A DNA stretch of 61,722 bases from a virus. Within the stretch, counting starts at the first letter, position 1; each line of letters begins with the position of its first letter. The translations under genes were made by a program, and so were the position numbers. Under the pieces are notes generated by a model. That model did not search any database. It saw only the letters and a list, made by a program, of their open reading frames with translations, and was not told the origin of the DNA. Of this stretch, positions 1 to 7,999 are shown piece after piece. Location of the stretch: positions 1 through 61,722 of IMG/VR virus record IMGVR_UViG_3300017714_000006; one strand, written 5' to 3'.

Positions 1-1380
1 GATATCATCAATTCTACCAGTTTGTGTAGTGATGTCGCCTTCTGCTGAAGTTACACGTGTTTCAATTGCGTCTACTTCTCCGTGAATTTCGTTGATAGCA
101 GGAACAATTTCTGTTGCTGTTGTATCTAATGATGTTGTAACATCACCAACTACATCTTCAAGTGCTTGCACTTCAGATTGTAGTGTATCAACGTTGCCTT
201 CTTCAGTTGTTAAACGTGTGTCTAACGCTGTGTCGGCCGCTTTATAGGCTGTGTCAACTGCTTTAAGTGCCGCGTCTAATTTCTTGTCTGCGTCTTTTAA
301 GTCACTTGCCGCTGTTAAGTAGTTTGTTGTTGCGTCTGCTGTATAACTACCATCTGCACCTAGACCAGCACCTGTTTGTGTGTCATCTAGTTCAGTTTGG
401 ATAGCTGTATCAGCCGCTGCAAAATCAGTTCTGATGCTTGTATCAGCATTCTGTCTTGCAGTTTCCTCAGAAGCAATATCAGCCGCGTTTGCCGCCTCAG
501 CTCCTCTGGCAGTAGTTGCCTCTGCCGCTAAATTTGTTGTTAAGGTTGATATATCTGCGTTAGTGGCTGAAATTTCAGCTGCCAAGCCATTTGTTAATGT
601 TGTAATATCACCTTCATTAGCTGTAACACGAGTGTCTAAGGCATTATCTGCCGCTACTCTTAATCCTGCTTCAGTAACTACCGCTGCTGCGTTAGTTGCC
701 TCAACACCTTGTGCTCTAGTAATCTCAGCCGCAATATCATTTGCGTTTTGAGTTTCTGCCGCTGTTGCTCTAGTAACCTCATTTGAGATTGCTGTGGCAT
801 TCGCTGCAATACCTGCCGTAAATACTGAGTCTGCACTTTGGAATGCAGTTACAATTTCACTAAGCGAGTCTAGTGCTGCTGGGTCTGTGTTACTGATAAT
901 GTTTGTAATCTGGGATTGTAATGCCGTATCTGCTGCCTTGTAAGCAGTATCTAAGGCACTCTCAGCCGCTTGAGCACGTGATTCTTCGTTTGAAATAGCA
1001 GTTGCATTTGCCTGCTCTGCTGCACGAGCCGTTGTAGCTTCGGTTGTAATTGCTGTTGTATTTGCCGCCTCTGCCGCTGTGGCACGATTCGTTTCTACTA
1101 AGACTGCTGCCGCGATATCTGAAGCAACTGCTGTCTTGGCTCTAGTATCAGTAAAGTATAAGTTTGAGCCTTCTGTTAAATCATCGGTATCATATGAACC
1201 AATAAGATCAGCTGCTGAAACTTTCTTCAAAGAAGATGAAGCCGCGACGTGTAATAGAATTGTATCTAACGAATTAACTGAACTTGCACCTGTTTGGCCA
1301 GAAACGGATGCTGCGTCTAGTTTGGATTCGGTGACCGATGCGTTAGCAAGAGCCGGCGTTTTTATTTGTCTAAAAGCCAT
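1..1380 (-). CDS. Tail-fibre-like structural protein, partial (C-terminus beyond the left edge)
   Basis: An open frame of 460 codons runs from an ATG at 1380 to the window edge without a stop. The start is preceded by a GGAG ribosome site (GGAGAAATCTAAC-ATG) and begins MAFRQIKTPALAN. The protein is low-complexity, rich in Ala, Thr, Asp and Glu, with repeated heptad-like blocks of the type AISNEVTRATAAETQNA and ALDTRVTANEGDITTL, which predict a long trimeric coiled-coil or fibre shaft. A segment NIISNTDPAALDSLSEIV is nearly identical to one in the next fibre gene (1523-3106). It is the promoter-distal gene seen of the leftward fibre cluster and has its own late-promoter box at 1467-1475. The role as a fibre shaft is inferred from composition, repeats and context; no enzymatic domain is visible in the part seen. 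Confidence 0.8.
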   Translation of the reverse strand, partial: MAFRQIKTPALANASVTESKLDAASVSGQTGASSVNSLDTILLHVAASSSLKKVSAADLIGSYDTDDLTEGSNLYFTDTRAKTAVASDIAAAVLVETNRATAAEAANTTAITTEATTARAAEQANATAISNEESRAQAAESALDTAYKAADTALQSQITNIISNTDPAALDSLSEIVTAFQSADSVFTAGIAANATAISNEVTRATAAETQNANDIAAEITRAQGVEATNAAAVVTEAGLRVAADNALDTRVTANEGDITTLTNGLAAEISATNADISTLTTNLAAEATTARGAEAANAADIASEETARQNADTSIRTDFAAADTAIQTELDDTQTGAGLGADGSYTADATTNYLTAASDLKDADKKLDAALKAVDTAYKAADTALDTRLTTEEGNVDTLQSEVQALEDVVGDVTTSLDTTATEIVPAINEIHGEVDAIETRVTSAEGDITTQTGRIDDI

Positions 1381-1440
1381 GTTAGATTTCTCCAATCAAT
1401 ATATTGATAAAAACATATAAATTCTTTTATATGCCCAATA

Positions 1441-1460
1441 CAATGAGTTCACACTCATTG
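1441..1460 (-). other. Perfect hairpin at the predicted 5' end of a late transcript
   Basis: CAATGAGT (1441-1448) and ACTCATTG (1453-1460) form an 8-bp stem with a 4-base loop. The late box at 1467-1475 would start transcription at about 1462, so the hairpin would be the first element of the mRNA for the partial fibre gene. No T-run follows on either strand, so it does not look like a terminator. Confidence 0.6.
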
Positions 1461-1466
1461 CGTAAT

Positions 1467-1475
1467 GTATTTATC
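1467..1475 (-). promoter_or_regulatory. Late promoter box GATAAATAC
   Basis: The minus strand reads GATAAATAC, 7 of 8 bases of the T4 late -10 element TATAAATA. It lies 87 bases before the ATG of the partial fibre gene and in the gap after the 527-aa fibre gene. The same nonamer recurs before other structural genes in this window, and gp55, the sigma factor that reads such boxes, is encoded at 26151-27038. Confidence 0.6.
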
Positions 1476-1522
1476 TTTAAATTGTGGGAATTATAACGTA
1501 TGAAAATGATATAATTATGACT

Positions 1523-3106
1523 TTAGTTTGGTAAGTATCTAAAGTCTACTACTGCGTCAGTGGACGGTGCAGTAGTAATGGTTAGCGTTGATCCGCTAAT
1601 GCTATAATCAGTTGGTGGTAGGATTAATCCATCTACAATAACTAATACACTATGAACACTATGTCCAGGTTGTATCAAATAATCTGTAGTAGTAGAGTCT
1701 CCTGTATACTGACTACTAGTATATATCAAATTTAAGTGATGGTTTTCTATACTGTTATTGGCTGGTGAAGACATTGTTGCATATGGATATCTATACTTAA
1801 CATAAATATTAAATCCAGAATCTGGTAACACATTAAATGTTAGTGTTGTTCCACTTACAGAGTAAATGCTAGGTCGTTGTAAGACATCGTTAACATACAC
1901 ATCAATTTCTTCTTCTCCTGCTGGAGCATCACTAAGTGTAAATGCGTAAGTTACGCCGTCTGCTGTAAATTCTTGTGATGCTGGAAGTGACGACTGTGTT
2001 AGTTGACCATCTACAAAACTAAAATTACCATTACCATCTGTTTGTAATATCTGTCCATTTGTTCCGTCACTAATACCTAAGTCAAGTATTCCACTTACAT
2101 CACTGGCAATTGTTATGCCTTTTGAACCAGGAGTTGTAACTGGTGTAATAGTAATATTATTACCAGCACGGATATCAATTTCGTCAACAGCACTTGCAAC
2201 AATATCAGTTGGTGTTAAGTCACTTACTGTATTGTATATGTGCCACGTTTTAAACGTTGACTCAAGTGTAATTGTAACTGTGCCATCACTGTTGTCTGTT
2301 AGTGCAAAACCACCGTTGACGTCAAATTTTAGTCCTGTTACATCTGCTACACTTACGTTTGATACCGGGTCGTTAATTTCTTCAACTGTAAGTGCCAAAT
2401 CGCTTCGTATAGCGGTGTTTACGTTAGCAAGCTCTGTTGTTGTTGCGAAGGCACTATCTGCCGCTTGGAAGCTGTTTACAATTTCTGTAAGTGAGTCTAG
2501 TGCTGCAGGATCTGTATTTGATATTATATTAGCTACATCTGATTGTAATTGAGTAATATCTGCTGAAATACTTGCTGATGCTACACCAAAGTTTCCGCTG
2601 TATGTAGCACCTGTAATATAAACACTTTTACCAGTAAATGATTTACCGTCTGGTAAGTTATCGCCAATAAAGTTTAATACACCTGATTGATAATCAAAGA
2701 ACCATTCGTCATTATTACCACTACCAGTAGTAAAGACTTTGTTAGCCATTGTTTCAGCACCAGCAGGATCTCCGCTAGTGTGAATATAAACGTTTACAAG
2801 ATATGTTGATCCAAATTCAGTTGGAATCCAGTCTGTTATTCCTGTTTTCCATGTTCTGTTTGTTGTTGCTGTAATATCAGCTGTGGCTTCAACTGCCGTT
2901 TGTAGCGTTACATAGCTACTAGAAGCAGAAGGTTTTACACTTGGTATTTGCCCCGACTCAGCCCAAATCGTATCACCACGTATTAATAGTGGACTTGGTA
3001 AACTTTCGTTGGCAGCCAGTTTGTTAAAGACTGTGTCAGTCTTAGTGGCACCGAATCCAACTTTCTTAAATAGATAGTCTAACTTTTGATTGTCGGATAT
3101 TGCCAT
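1523..3106 (-). CDS. Tail-fibre-like structural protein (527 aa)
   Basis: Begins MAISDNQKLDYLFKKVGFGATKTD, a start seen in tail or neck fibre proteins of marine T4-like phages. The N-terminal half is beta-rich. A middle segment (about residues 190-225) repeats the NIISNTDPAALDSLTEIV block of the neighbouring partial fibre gene. The C-terminal third holds two tandem beta modules ending in IYSVSGTTLTFNVLP and DYSISGSTLTITTAP, a module that also appears in the 3849-aa wedge protein. No catalytic motif is visible. The start overlaps the stop of the upstream PKD fibre gene as TAATG, so the two are probably translationally coupled. A structural fibre or decoration role is inferred from context. Confidence 0.75.
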   Translation of the reverse strand: MAISDNQKLDYLFKKVGFGATKTDTVFNKLAANESLPSPLLIRGDTIWAESGQIPSVKPSASSSYVTLQTAVEATADITATTNRTWKTGITDWIPTEFGSTYLVNVYIHTSGDPAGAETMANKVFTTGSGNNDEWFFDYQSGVLNFIGDNLPDGKSFTGKSVYITGATYSGNFGVASASISADITQLQSDVANIISNTDPAALDSLTEIVNSFQAADSAFATTTELANVNTAIRSDLALTVEEINDPVSNVSVADVTGLKFDVNGGFALTDNSDGTVTITLESTFKTWHIYNTVSDLTPTDIVASAVDEIDIRAGNNITITPVTTPGSKGITIASDVSGILDLGISDGTNGQILQTDGNGNFSFVDGQLTQSSLPASQEFTADGVTYAFTLSDAPAGEEEIDVYVNDVLQRPSIYSVSGTTLTFNVLPDSGFNIYVKYRYPYATMSSPANNSIENHHLNLIYTSSQYTGDSTTTDYLIQPGHSVHSVLVIVDGLILPPTDYSISGSTLTITTAPSTDAVVDFRYLPN

Positions 3107-6100
3107 TAGTTAGCTTCTCCTATTGATAGACTGTTTATTTGTTTGCCGCTTGCAATTGCTATTCTAACTAACACAACATTGTTTGTTGCATTACTCATAT
3201 TTTCTGCACCAAGTGTCATTGTATAGTTTGAATTAATGCTTGAGCCTGTTGGCACAACGTCTGCACCTGTTAACGCACAACCATCTGCACCGTTACCTCC
3301 GTTTCCGGTATCACTACCAGGAACACCTGCACCTGCATATTGACTTGTGCATTCAAGCCAACCATTTAATCCACTTGCGGTATCTATGCCAGTACCAGGA
3401 GCTGCAATCCACATACCTGCAATACCCGTAGAGTTAATGCTAATGTCGAAGTTAGCAACAACTTGTCTACGGAATGCAAATGTAAAGTATTGTGTTCCTG
3501 TATCTGAACTTCTATCAGGACCAACTGGTAGGTAGCCTGTGCTATAATCTGTAGTGTCGTGTTTTAACACACCCCATCTTACAGTAGCTTCTTGGCTTCC
3601 ACTTACACTAACTGCACCAGTAAATGGTGTAGCAGTATAATCAGTTGATCCGACAATAGTAGGAGTGTCCGTAGAATCCGCCACAAAGTCTGCAATACGA
3701 ATTGCATTGTCTGTGACTACCCCATTACCTAAACTGGATTCTACAGGTATGGACGACTCAATTATTCCAAATGGTGTCGCTGTATGCACTTGAACTTTCT
3801 CGGGAAGAGAAACAAAGTTTCCAGTGCCATTGACATTATATGCTCTAACTTTCAAAGTTTCCACAGCCGCTATACTTGAATTAGTAATATCGATTGTTTG
3901 ATCAGCAAATTGATAAGTTAAAGTGTTCGCTGTTGGAATGCCAGCGTTTAGGTAAGGGGTATTCTCTAAATCTGAATAACTCTTATATTGAGTGCTAATA
4001 GTAGCACCCGAAGTGCTTTCTAAATTAGCACCGTTGGATATTTCAAACACATTATTTGTATCTCTATATGCTTGTCCAATCCAGTTGTTTACTGTAACAC
4101 CAGCCATTGTTAATTTTGGGCTTCCTGTGTTATAGTATGGTATGCCCGAAATATATCTATAGCTACCTGCAACACCTTCTGTTAGTGTTGCACTAGCTAC
4201 GTCAATAGTTGGGCTACTTGTTAGGTCATCACACACTATTGTAACATAGTTTGTGTTGCCTGTTTCACTGTGTTCTATACGTTGGTCGTTAACACCAATT
4301 GTATATTCAGAAAATGGTTTAGAAATTTTTGAATCAAATGTTTGATAGAAACCTGTAGGATAAGTTGAAGAACTTATACTATCGTTTGCATCTCTTTGAT
4401 CACTAACAACAAGACTTCCAAAAGTGCCGTTTTCGTTTAAGGAAGTTGTAAAGTTTTGAGAACCATCGTCAACGCCATTGACAACTGATTTTAATGTTCC
4501 ACTTAATCCATTGTATGAATTTTGTGCAACACTAGTGTCAAGGTTTCCACTTGTGTATCGTCTTGCTGTAGTTGTTTCCAAACTTGCACCTGCTACTAAT
4601 GGAGCTGATGCACTGTTTTCTGTAAACCCATGTGCTAGTCTAGGACTAAGTCCTTGTGCTGAGTCTGTCAGTGAAATTGTTTTGCTACTTAATCCGCTTG
4701 GTGCCAATGGCACTGCATTTACTTGAAATGTTAAGTTAGCTGAATCTGTTTGTGCGGTTATGTCTGGTGTTCCGCTTGCTGTAAAATCTAATTGGTAGTT
4801 ACCTGGTGTAACACCTGTAAAGTCATGTTGGACACTGTTTAGTCCTGCTTCATTATCATTAGCACTGCCATCGTTCCAATCATATTCATGATTGTCACCA
4901 TTTTCACTTGTGTTGTTTACAGTAACTAATGCTCTGTTTACGCCGTCATAATCTACGCCGTCATATACGTCATATTGATTATCACCATTACGATCTGAAA
5001 CTGTATCTGCACTACCCGAAATGTTTGCTCTAACATCTGGTTCTACATGAATTGTAAAGTTTGAACTTGAGAAAGGACTGTTACTATGATTGTTTATAAC
5101 TTGTAAGTTACCTGTAAAGTCTTGAGGTGTGTTATTGCTTGAAAGTGTATACTTGTGTGATATTGTTTGTCCTGTATCACCAGATTGATTACTTCCTGCA
5201 TTTACTGTTGTAATTGTTCCGTCACCAAAATCCCATCTATAAGTTGTTCCAAACTGTGAATGATTACCAATTGTATTTTCTGTATTGTTTGTAAATATTA
5301 CAGTAAGACCGTTATTGGATTCTTCGTTAATACCTGTGGTAAGATCAGATGTTGTATCTGGTGTGTGTTCATCATAAATTTTATACGAAGCATCATCGTC
5401 AATTGGGAGTAATGATGGCGTTGCTGTGTTATGACTGTCTAATGTTAGTGTAACGGTTCTTTGCACTTCTTGTTCTGTGCTAAGAGCAAACGTGTGAGCT
5501 AAACGTCCTCCGCCGACACCGCCTGCTACACTATCGCTATTAATAACTTCATCTGATGAGCCATCGCCCCAATTCCATGTGTATTGAATTGTTGCTCCTG
5601 ATGTGTTAGTTGTTGTATTTTCAAAATAGACAGTTGCGCCATCATCCCAATATGTAATTGCGTTGCCACCTGTTGGTGCATCGTATACTACAAATGAAAC
5701 TGCTGGATCGCCTGTAAAAATGGCTATGTAATCTTCTCTTAATTTTTGTGCTGAGCTTCCTGCTCCTGTTCCTGTATTGTTAAACGCTGTTACGTTTACA
5801 TCAAATGGAGATCCGCTGTTGGAAGCATATGTATGTGTTGGAGTTGAATCTGTTGTAGCAGTAGTTGTATTTCCATCACCCCAATCAATTGTATATCTGT
5901 TTGGATTACCTACTGAGCTAATAGTTAGTGTTGCTGTTAATCCTGCACCACCTGATGTTAAGTCAGAAACAAAGTCTATAGACTTAACATAAGAATCTGT
6001 TCTTATATTTTCAATGATTTCGAGTATGTCTGTTGTATCTGCATCATTTCCGCTATCAACAGCCGTGAGTCTATTTTCTAAAAATATTTTTGTGACAGCG

Positions 6101-6240
6101 TCTTGGTCATCAACAGGATCTACTACATTAACGATTCTGTTTGTTTGGGCACTAATATTGTTATTGCCCTCTGCATCAAGTTTTAAATCCTTGCCACTTG
6201 TTGATATCTTTCCACTATTGTGGTTAATATTAATCGACAT
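3106..6240 (-). CDS. Large tail fibre / adhesin with four PKD-like repeats (1044 aa)
   Basis: The N-terminus carries a fibre-type segment with IVNVVDPVDDQDAVTKIFLE (residues 37-56). Four PKD-like immunoglobulin-fold repeats follow, marked by TIDWGDGN (about 117), TWNWGDGS (about 221), YRWDFGDG (about 334) and YDWNDGSA (about 453), each followed by an aromatic or His-containing strand. The rest is Ser/Thr/Asn-rich beta sequence with a glycine-rich C-terminus containing several cysteines (GWLECTSQ, GADGCALTG). PKD domains usually mediate protein or polysaccharide contact, so a role as receptor-binding or surface-binding fibre is likely. GGGAAGAG precedes the ATG. A distal C-terminal tip function is inferred only from position and composition. 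Confidence 0.8.
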   Translation of the reverse strand: MSININHNSGKISTSGKDLKLDAEGNNNISAQTNRIVNVVDPVDDQDAVTKIFLENRLTAVDSGNDADTTDILEIIENIRTDSYVKSIDFVSDLTSGGAGLTATLTISSVGNPNRYTIDWGDGNTTTATTDSTPTHTYASNSGSPFDVNVTAFNNTGTGAGSSAQKLREDYIAIFTGDPAVSFVVYDAPTGGNAITYWDDGATVYFENTTTNTSGATIQYTWNWGDGSSDEVINSDSVAGGVGGGRLAHTFALSTEQEVQRTVTLTLDSHNTATPSLLPIDDDASYKIYDEHTPDTTSDLTTGINEESNNGLTVIFTNNTENTIGNHSQFGTTYRWDFGDGTITTVNAGSNQSGDTGQTISHKYTLSSNNTPQDFTGNLQVINNHSNSPFSSSNFTIHVEPDVRANISGSADTVSDRNGDNQYDVYDGVDYDGVNRALVTVNNTSENGDNHEYDWNDGSANDNEAGLNSVQHDFTGVTPGNYQLDFTASGTPDITAQTDSANLTFQVNAVPLAPSGLSSKTISLTDSAQGLSPRLAHGFTENSASAPLVAGASLETTTARRYTSGNLDTSVAQNSYNGLSGTLKSVVNGVDDGSQNFTTSLNENGTFGSLVVSDQRDANDSISSSTYPTGFYQTFDSKISKPFSEYTIGVNDQRIEHSETGNTNYVTIVCDDLTSSPTIDVASATLTEGVAGSYRYISGIPYYNTGSPKLTMAGVTVNNWIGQAYRDTNNVFEISNGANLESTSGATISTQYKSYSDLENTPYLNAGIPTANTLTYQFADQTIDITNSSIAAVETLKVRAYNVNGTGNFVSLPEKVQVHTATPFGIIESSIPVESSLGNGVVTDNAIRIADFVADSTDTPTIVGSTDYTATPFTGAVSVSGSQEATVRWGVLKHDTTDYSTGYLPVGPDRSSDTGTQYFTFAFRRQVVANFDISINSTGIAGMWIAAPGTGIDTASGLNGWLECTSQYAGAGVPGSDTGNGGNGADGCALTGADVVPTGSSINSNYTMTLGAENMSNATNNVVLVRIAIASGKQINSLSIGEAN

Positions 6241-6294
6241 ACTCTTCCCTTTTTCAACTTTACCATAACGGTTATGTTACTTACGCTATGTATA

Positions 6295-6882
6295 TTATAC
6301 AGTAACGCTAGAACGGAAGTGCGAAACAATGTTCCAACTGCCATTTACAAATACTAATGTTGCACTATCGCCTTTTGCTGTAAAAGTGATTGAAGTAAAA
6401 CCTGCTCCATTTGTTGGAGTAACTGTAACAGGACCTGTTGGAGTATCTGATACAGTAATAATTTTTTGTTGACCTTCTGTGCCATTGGCTAAAGCAAGAG
6501 AAACTGCTGTCGATCCGTCAATTGCTGATAATGACGTTCCTGCTGTAATTTCTGTTGTTTCAGTTGTTGTGCTTACAATAACTGTTTGTATATTGAGTTG
6601 ATCCCACATATTGGAACTACTACCAATATCGTGTGTTTTTGTAACGCTTGGCAGTAAGTCAGTTGATATGTTGCTGTTAAATGCTACAGATCCGCTTGCG
6701 TTTCCTAGTGTTATAACATCACCAGATGAAACTATTGAACCTTCTATATATAAATGTCCACCGACCCATGCGCCGCCTTCGACATGCAGAGCAGAATCTG
6801 TGCTACTTAAAGCATTTAAATCAAGATCTTTAATACTTTTAATTACTAACTGATCGTTATCTGGTTTTATATATGATGCCAT
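6295..6882 (-). CDS. Small fibre/tail structural protein (195 aa)
   Basis: First gene of the leftward fibre operon: a late box (6917-6925) and AAGGAAG ribosome site lie directly before the ATG. The protein begins MASYIKPDNDQLVIKSIKDL, then LHVEGGAWVGGHLYIEGSI, a pattern of fibre-base proteins. HDIGSSSNMWDQLNI (about residue 85) resembles the D-G-S-x-x-x-x-W/F-x-x-L-Y element found in many tail-fibre ends. The C-terminus is a beta-rich segment with GQQKIITVSDTPTGPVTVTP. No enzyme motif is seen. It is probably a short fibre, fibre connector or collar protein; the assignment rests on composition and operon context. Confidence 0.7.
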   Translation of the reverse strand: MASYIKPDNDQLVIKSIKDLDLNALSSTDSALHVEGGAWVGGHLYIEGSIVSSGDVITLGNASGSVAFNSNISTDLLPSVTKTHDIGSSSNMWDQLNIQTVIVSTTTETTEITAGTSLSAIDGSTAVSLALANGTEGQQKIITVSDTPTGPVTVTPTNGAGFTSITFTAKGDSATLVFVNGSWNIVSHFRSSVTV

Positions 6883-6916
6883 ACGCTATTTCTTCCTTAT
6901 GTTCTCTTTACAATAT

Positions 6917-6925
6917 GTATTTATC
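6917..6925 (-). promoter_or_regulatory. Late promoter box GATAAATAC for the fibre operon
   Basis: GATAAATAC on the minus strand, 35 bases upstream of the ATG at 6882 and just downstream of the terminator that ends the porin gene. The expected start site is near 6912. Terminator then promoter in this order marks a clean operon boundary. Confidence 0.65.
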
Positions 6926-6950
6926 TAAAAAAAGGATTATGTATATTTGA

Positions 6951-6979
6951 AATAAAAAAGGGCCCACCTGGGGCCCTTG
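6951..6979 (-). terminator. Rho-independent terminator of the porin gene
   Basis: On the minus strand, AAGGGCCC, loop CAGGT, GGGCCCTT, then a T-run (TTTTTTATTT). The 8-bp stem is perfect (6958-6965 with 6971-6978). It lies 28 bases after the porin stop codon. Confidence 0.9.
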
Positions 6980-7006
6980 ATTATTGCAATAATTTTTAAA
7001 TTTTAA

Positions 7007-7816
7007 TTAAAATTTAAATGAAGCACCGATTGCCGGTGTTAAATCTTCTGAATCTGTATCATAAGATGCTTCTGCATAAAGGTCTAGTCCAGCTAGTTTA
7101 CCTTTAATACCTGCGCCAACATGTTGAAGTTTATTATCTTCATCACCGTTAGCAAAGTATGAGATAGCTCCTGTTGATGCATTTACTTCGTATGCTAACT
7201 TATTAGCTGCATATGTTATAGTATTGCCTACTGATAGGCTTGATGAAACATCAAGGTTTGAACTAAATCCATAAGATTTTTCTTCAGTATCAGTATTCCA
7301 ATCAACTGCTGCACCCATTCCAATAACTCCAACTTTAAAGTCGTATGCTACTTGAACATTGTCAAGGTCAGTTACATCATTTGATAGGCCATCAAAACCA
7401 GCCATTGCTGATAGGTTACCCATTTTTGCCATCAATGATTCATTGACAGTAGGATTAGCAAGAGTAGTTGAACCTACTTTTTCTAGTCCTGCATCTGGAA
7501 ACAAGTCGCCTTGCTTACCTAATGACACTGTTGAACTTGCTACAGTTGTTCCAATTTGCCAGTCGCCTAGTGAAATTGTTCCGTCTGTTACTTTAATATC
7601 AAAACCACCAAATGCTGGTCCTTTTCCATCAAAGTCAAGTTTAAGTGTTGTGTTGCTGACATACTTGTCAGTTGTTGTGTTTTTGGAAACATCAACTTCA
7701 ATTGACGTAGTCAGCGGTAATGCTGGTGCTGGTGCAACTGGTGTTGATGCTGTTTCGGCATGGGCTGCGAATGATGTCGCAAAAAGAATAGCCAAAACGC
7801 TTGCTGTTATTTTCAT
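7007..7816 (-). CDS. Phage-encoded outer-membrane porin-like protein
   Basis: 269 residues with a classic signal peptide: MKITASVLAILFATSFAAHA, cleavage expected after AHA at 20. The mature chain has alternating beta-strand patterns, regular short turns (GISLGDW-type and NKLAYEVNA-type segments) and ends in ...GASFKF, the C-terminal Phe signature of outer-membrane barrels recognised by BAM. The length fits a 12-16 strand barrel. It stands alone between the capsid and fibre operons, with its own perfect sigma-70 promoter (7891-7919), AGAGGAAA ribosome site and strong terminator, so it is probably made early by host RNA polymerase. Possible roles are changing host permeability, replacing a host porin to block superinfection, or nutrient uptake; none can be chosen from sequence alone. 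Confidence 0.8.
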   Translation of the reverse strand: MKITASVLAILFATSFAAHAETASTPVAPAPALPLTTSIEVDVSKNTTTDKYVSNTTLKLDFDGKGPAFGGFDIKVTDGTISLGDWQIGTTVASSTVSLGKQGDLFPDAGLEKVGSTTLANPTVNESLMAKMGNLSAMAGFDGLSNDVTDLDNVQVAYDFKVGVIGMGAAVDWNTDTEEKSYGFSSNLDVSSSLSVGNTITYAANKLAYEVNASTGAISYFANGDEDNKLQHVGAGIKGKLAGLDLYAEASYDTDSEDLTPAIGASFKF

Positions 7817-7860
7817 AGTTTTTCCTCTAAAATGCTAACTTCGTAGTCAGCTTTTCTAAA

Positions 7861-7879
7861 TTAGTCACAAAAAGACTAA
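7861..7879 (-). other. Small hairpin in the porin 5' leader
   Basis: TTAGTC and GACTAA form a 6-bp stem around ACAAAAA. A second possible RNA stem (GCTGAC/GTTAGC with one G-U pair) lies just downstream. Both are in the approximately 70-base leader between the sigma-70 promoter and the ATG. Whether they regulate translation is unknown. Confidence 0.35.
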
Positions 7880-7890
7880 CTTTAATCTGT

Positions 7891-7919
7891 ATTATACATT
7901 GTTTTGTGAAACTTGTCAA
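7891..7919 (-). promoter_or_regulatory. Perfect consensus sigma-70 promoter for the porin
   Basis: The minus strand reads TTGACA, a 17-base spacer, then TATAAT: both hexamers match the bacterial housekeeping consensus exactly, at optimal spacing (7914-7919 and 7891-7896). Transcription would begin near 7884 and reach the porin ATG at 7816. Confidence 0.9.
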
Positions 7920-7935
7920 CCTAATAGTTGACTTT

Positions 7936-7944
7936 TTATTTATC
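7936..7944 (-). promoter_or_regulatory. Possible late box GATAAATAA upstream of the porin
   Basis: GATAAATAA matches most of the late consensus and lies upstream of the sigma-70 promoter, abutting the gp23 terminator. It would allow late as well as early porin expression. The match is imperfect and it overlaps the T-rich end of the terminator, so it may be fortuitous. Confidence 0.35.
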
Positions 7945-7945
7945 A

Positions 7946-7980
7946 GAAAAACAGGCCCTTATAAAAATAAGGACCTGCTT
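7946..7980 (-). terminator. Rho-independent terminator after the major capsid gene
   Basis: On the minus strand, CAGGTCCTTAT, loop TTTT, ATAAGGGCCTG, then TTTTTCTG. The 11-bp stem has one G-U pair. It is 20 bases after the gp23 stop and ends the head operon. Confidence 0.9.
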
Positions 7981-7999
7981 TTTGTATTCTAGCTTAAGA

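Noticed and set aside
380-751. Plus-strand frame over the first kilobase
   Set aside because: It is a shadow of the minus-strand fibre gene, which is open for 460 codons with a good start and ribosome site.
6247-6294. Short palindrome CATAACGGTTATG as an operator before the PKD fibre gene
   Set aside because: Only six pairs around one base, no promoter match nearby, and the gene is probably read through from the upstream late box.
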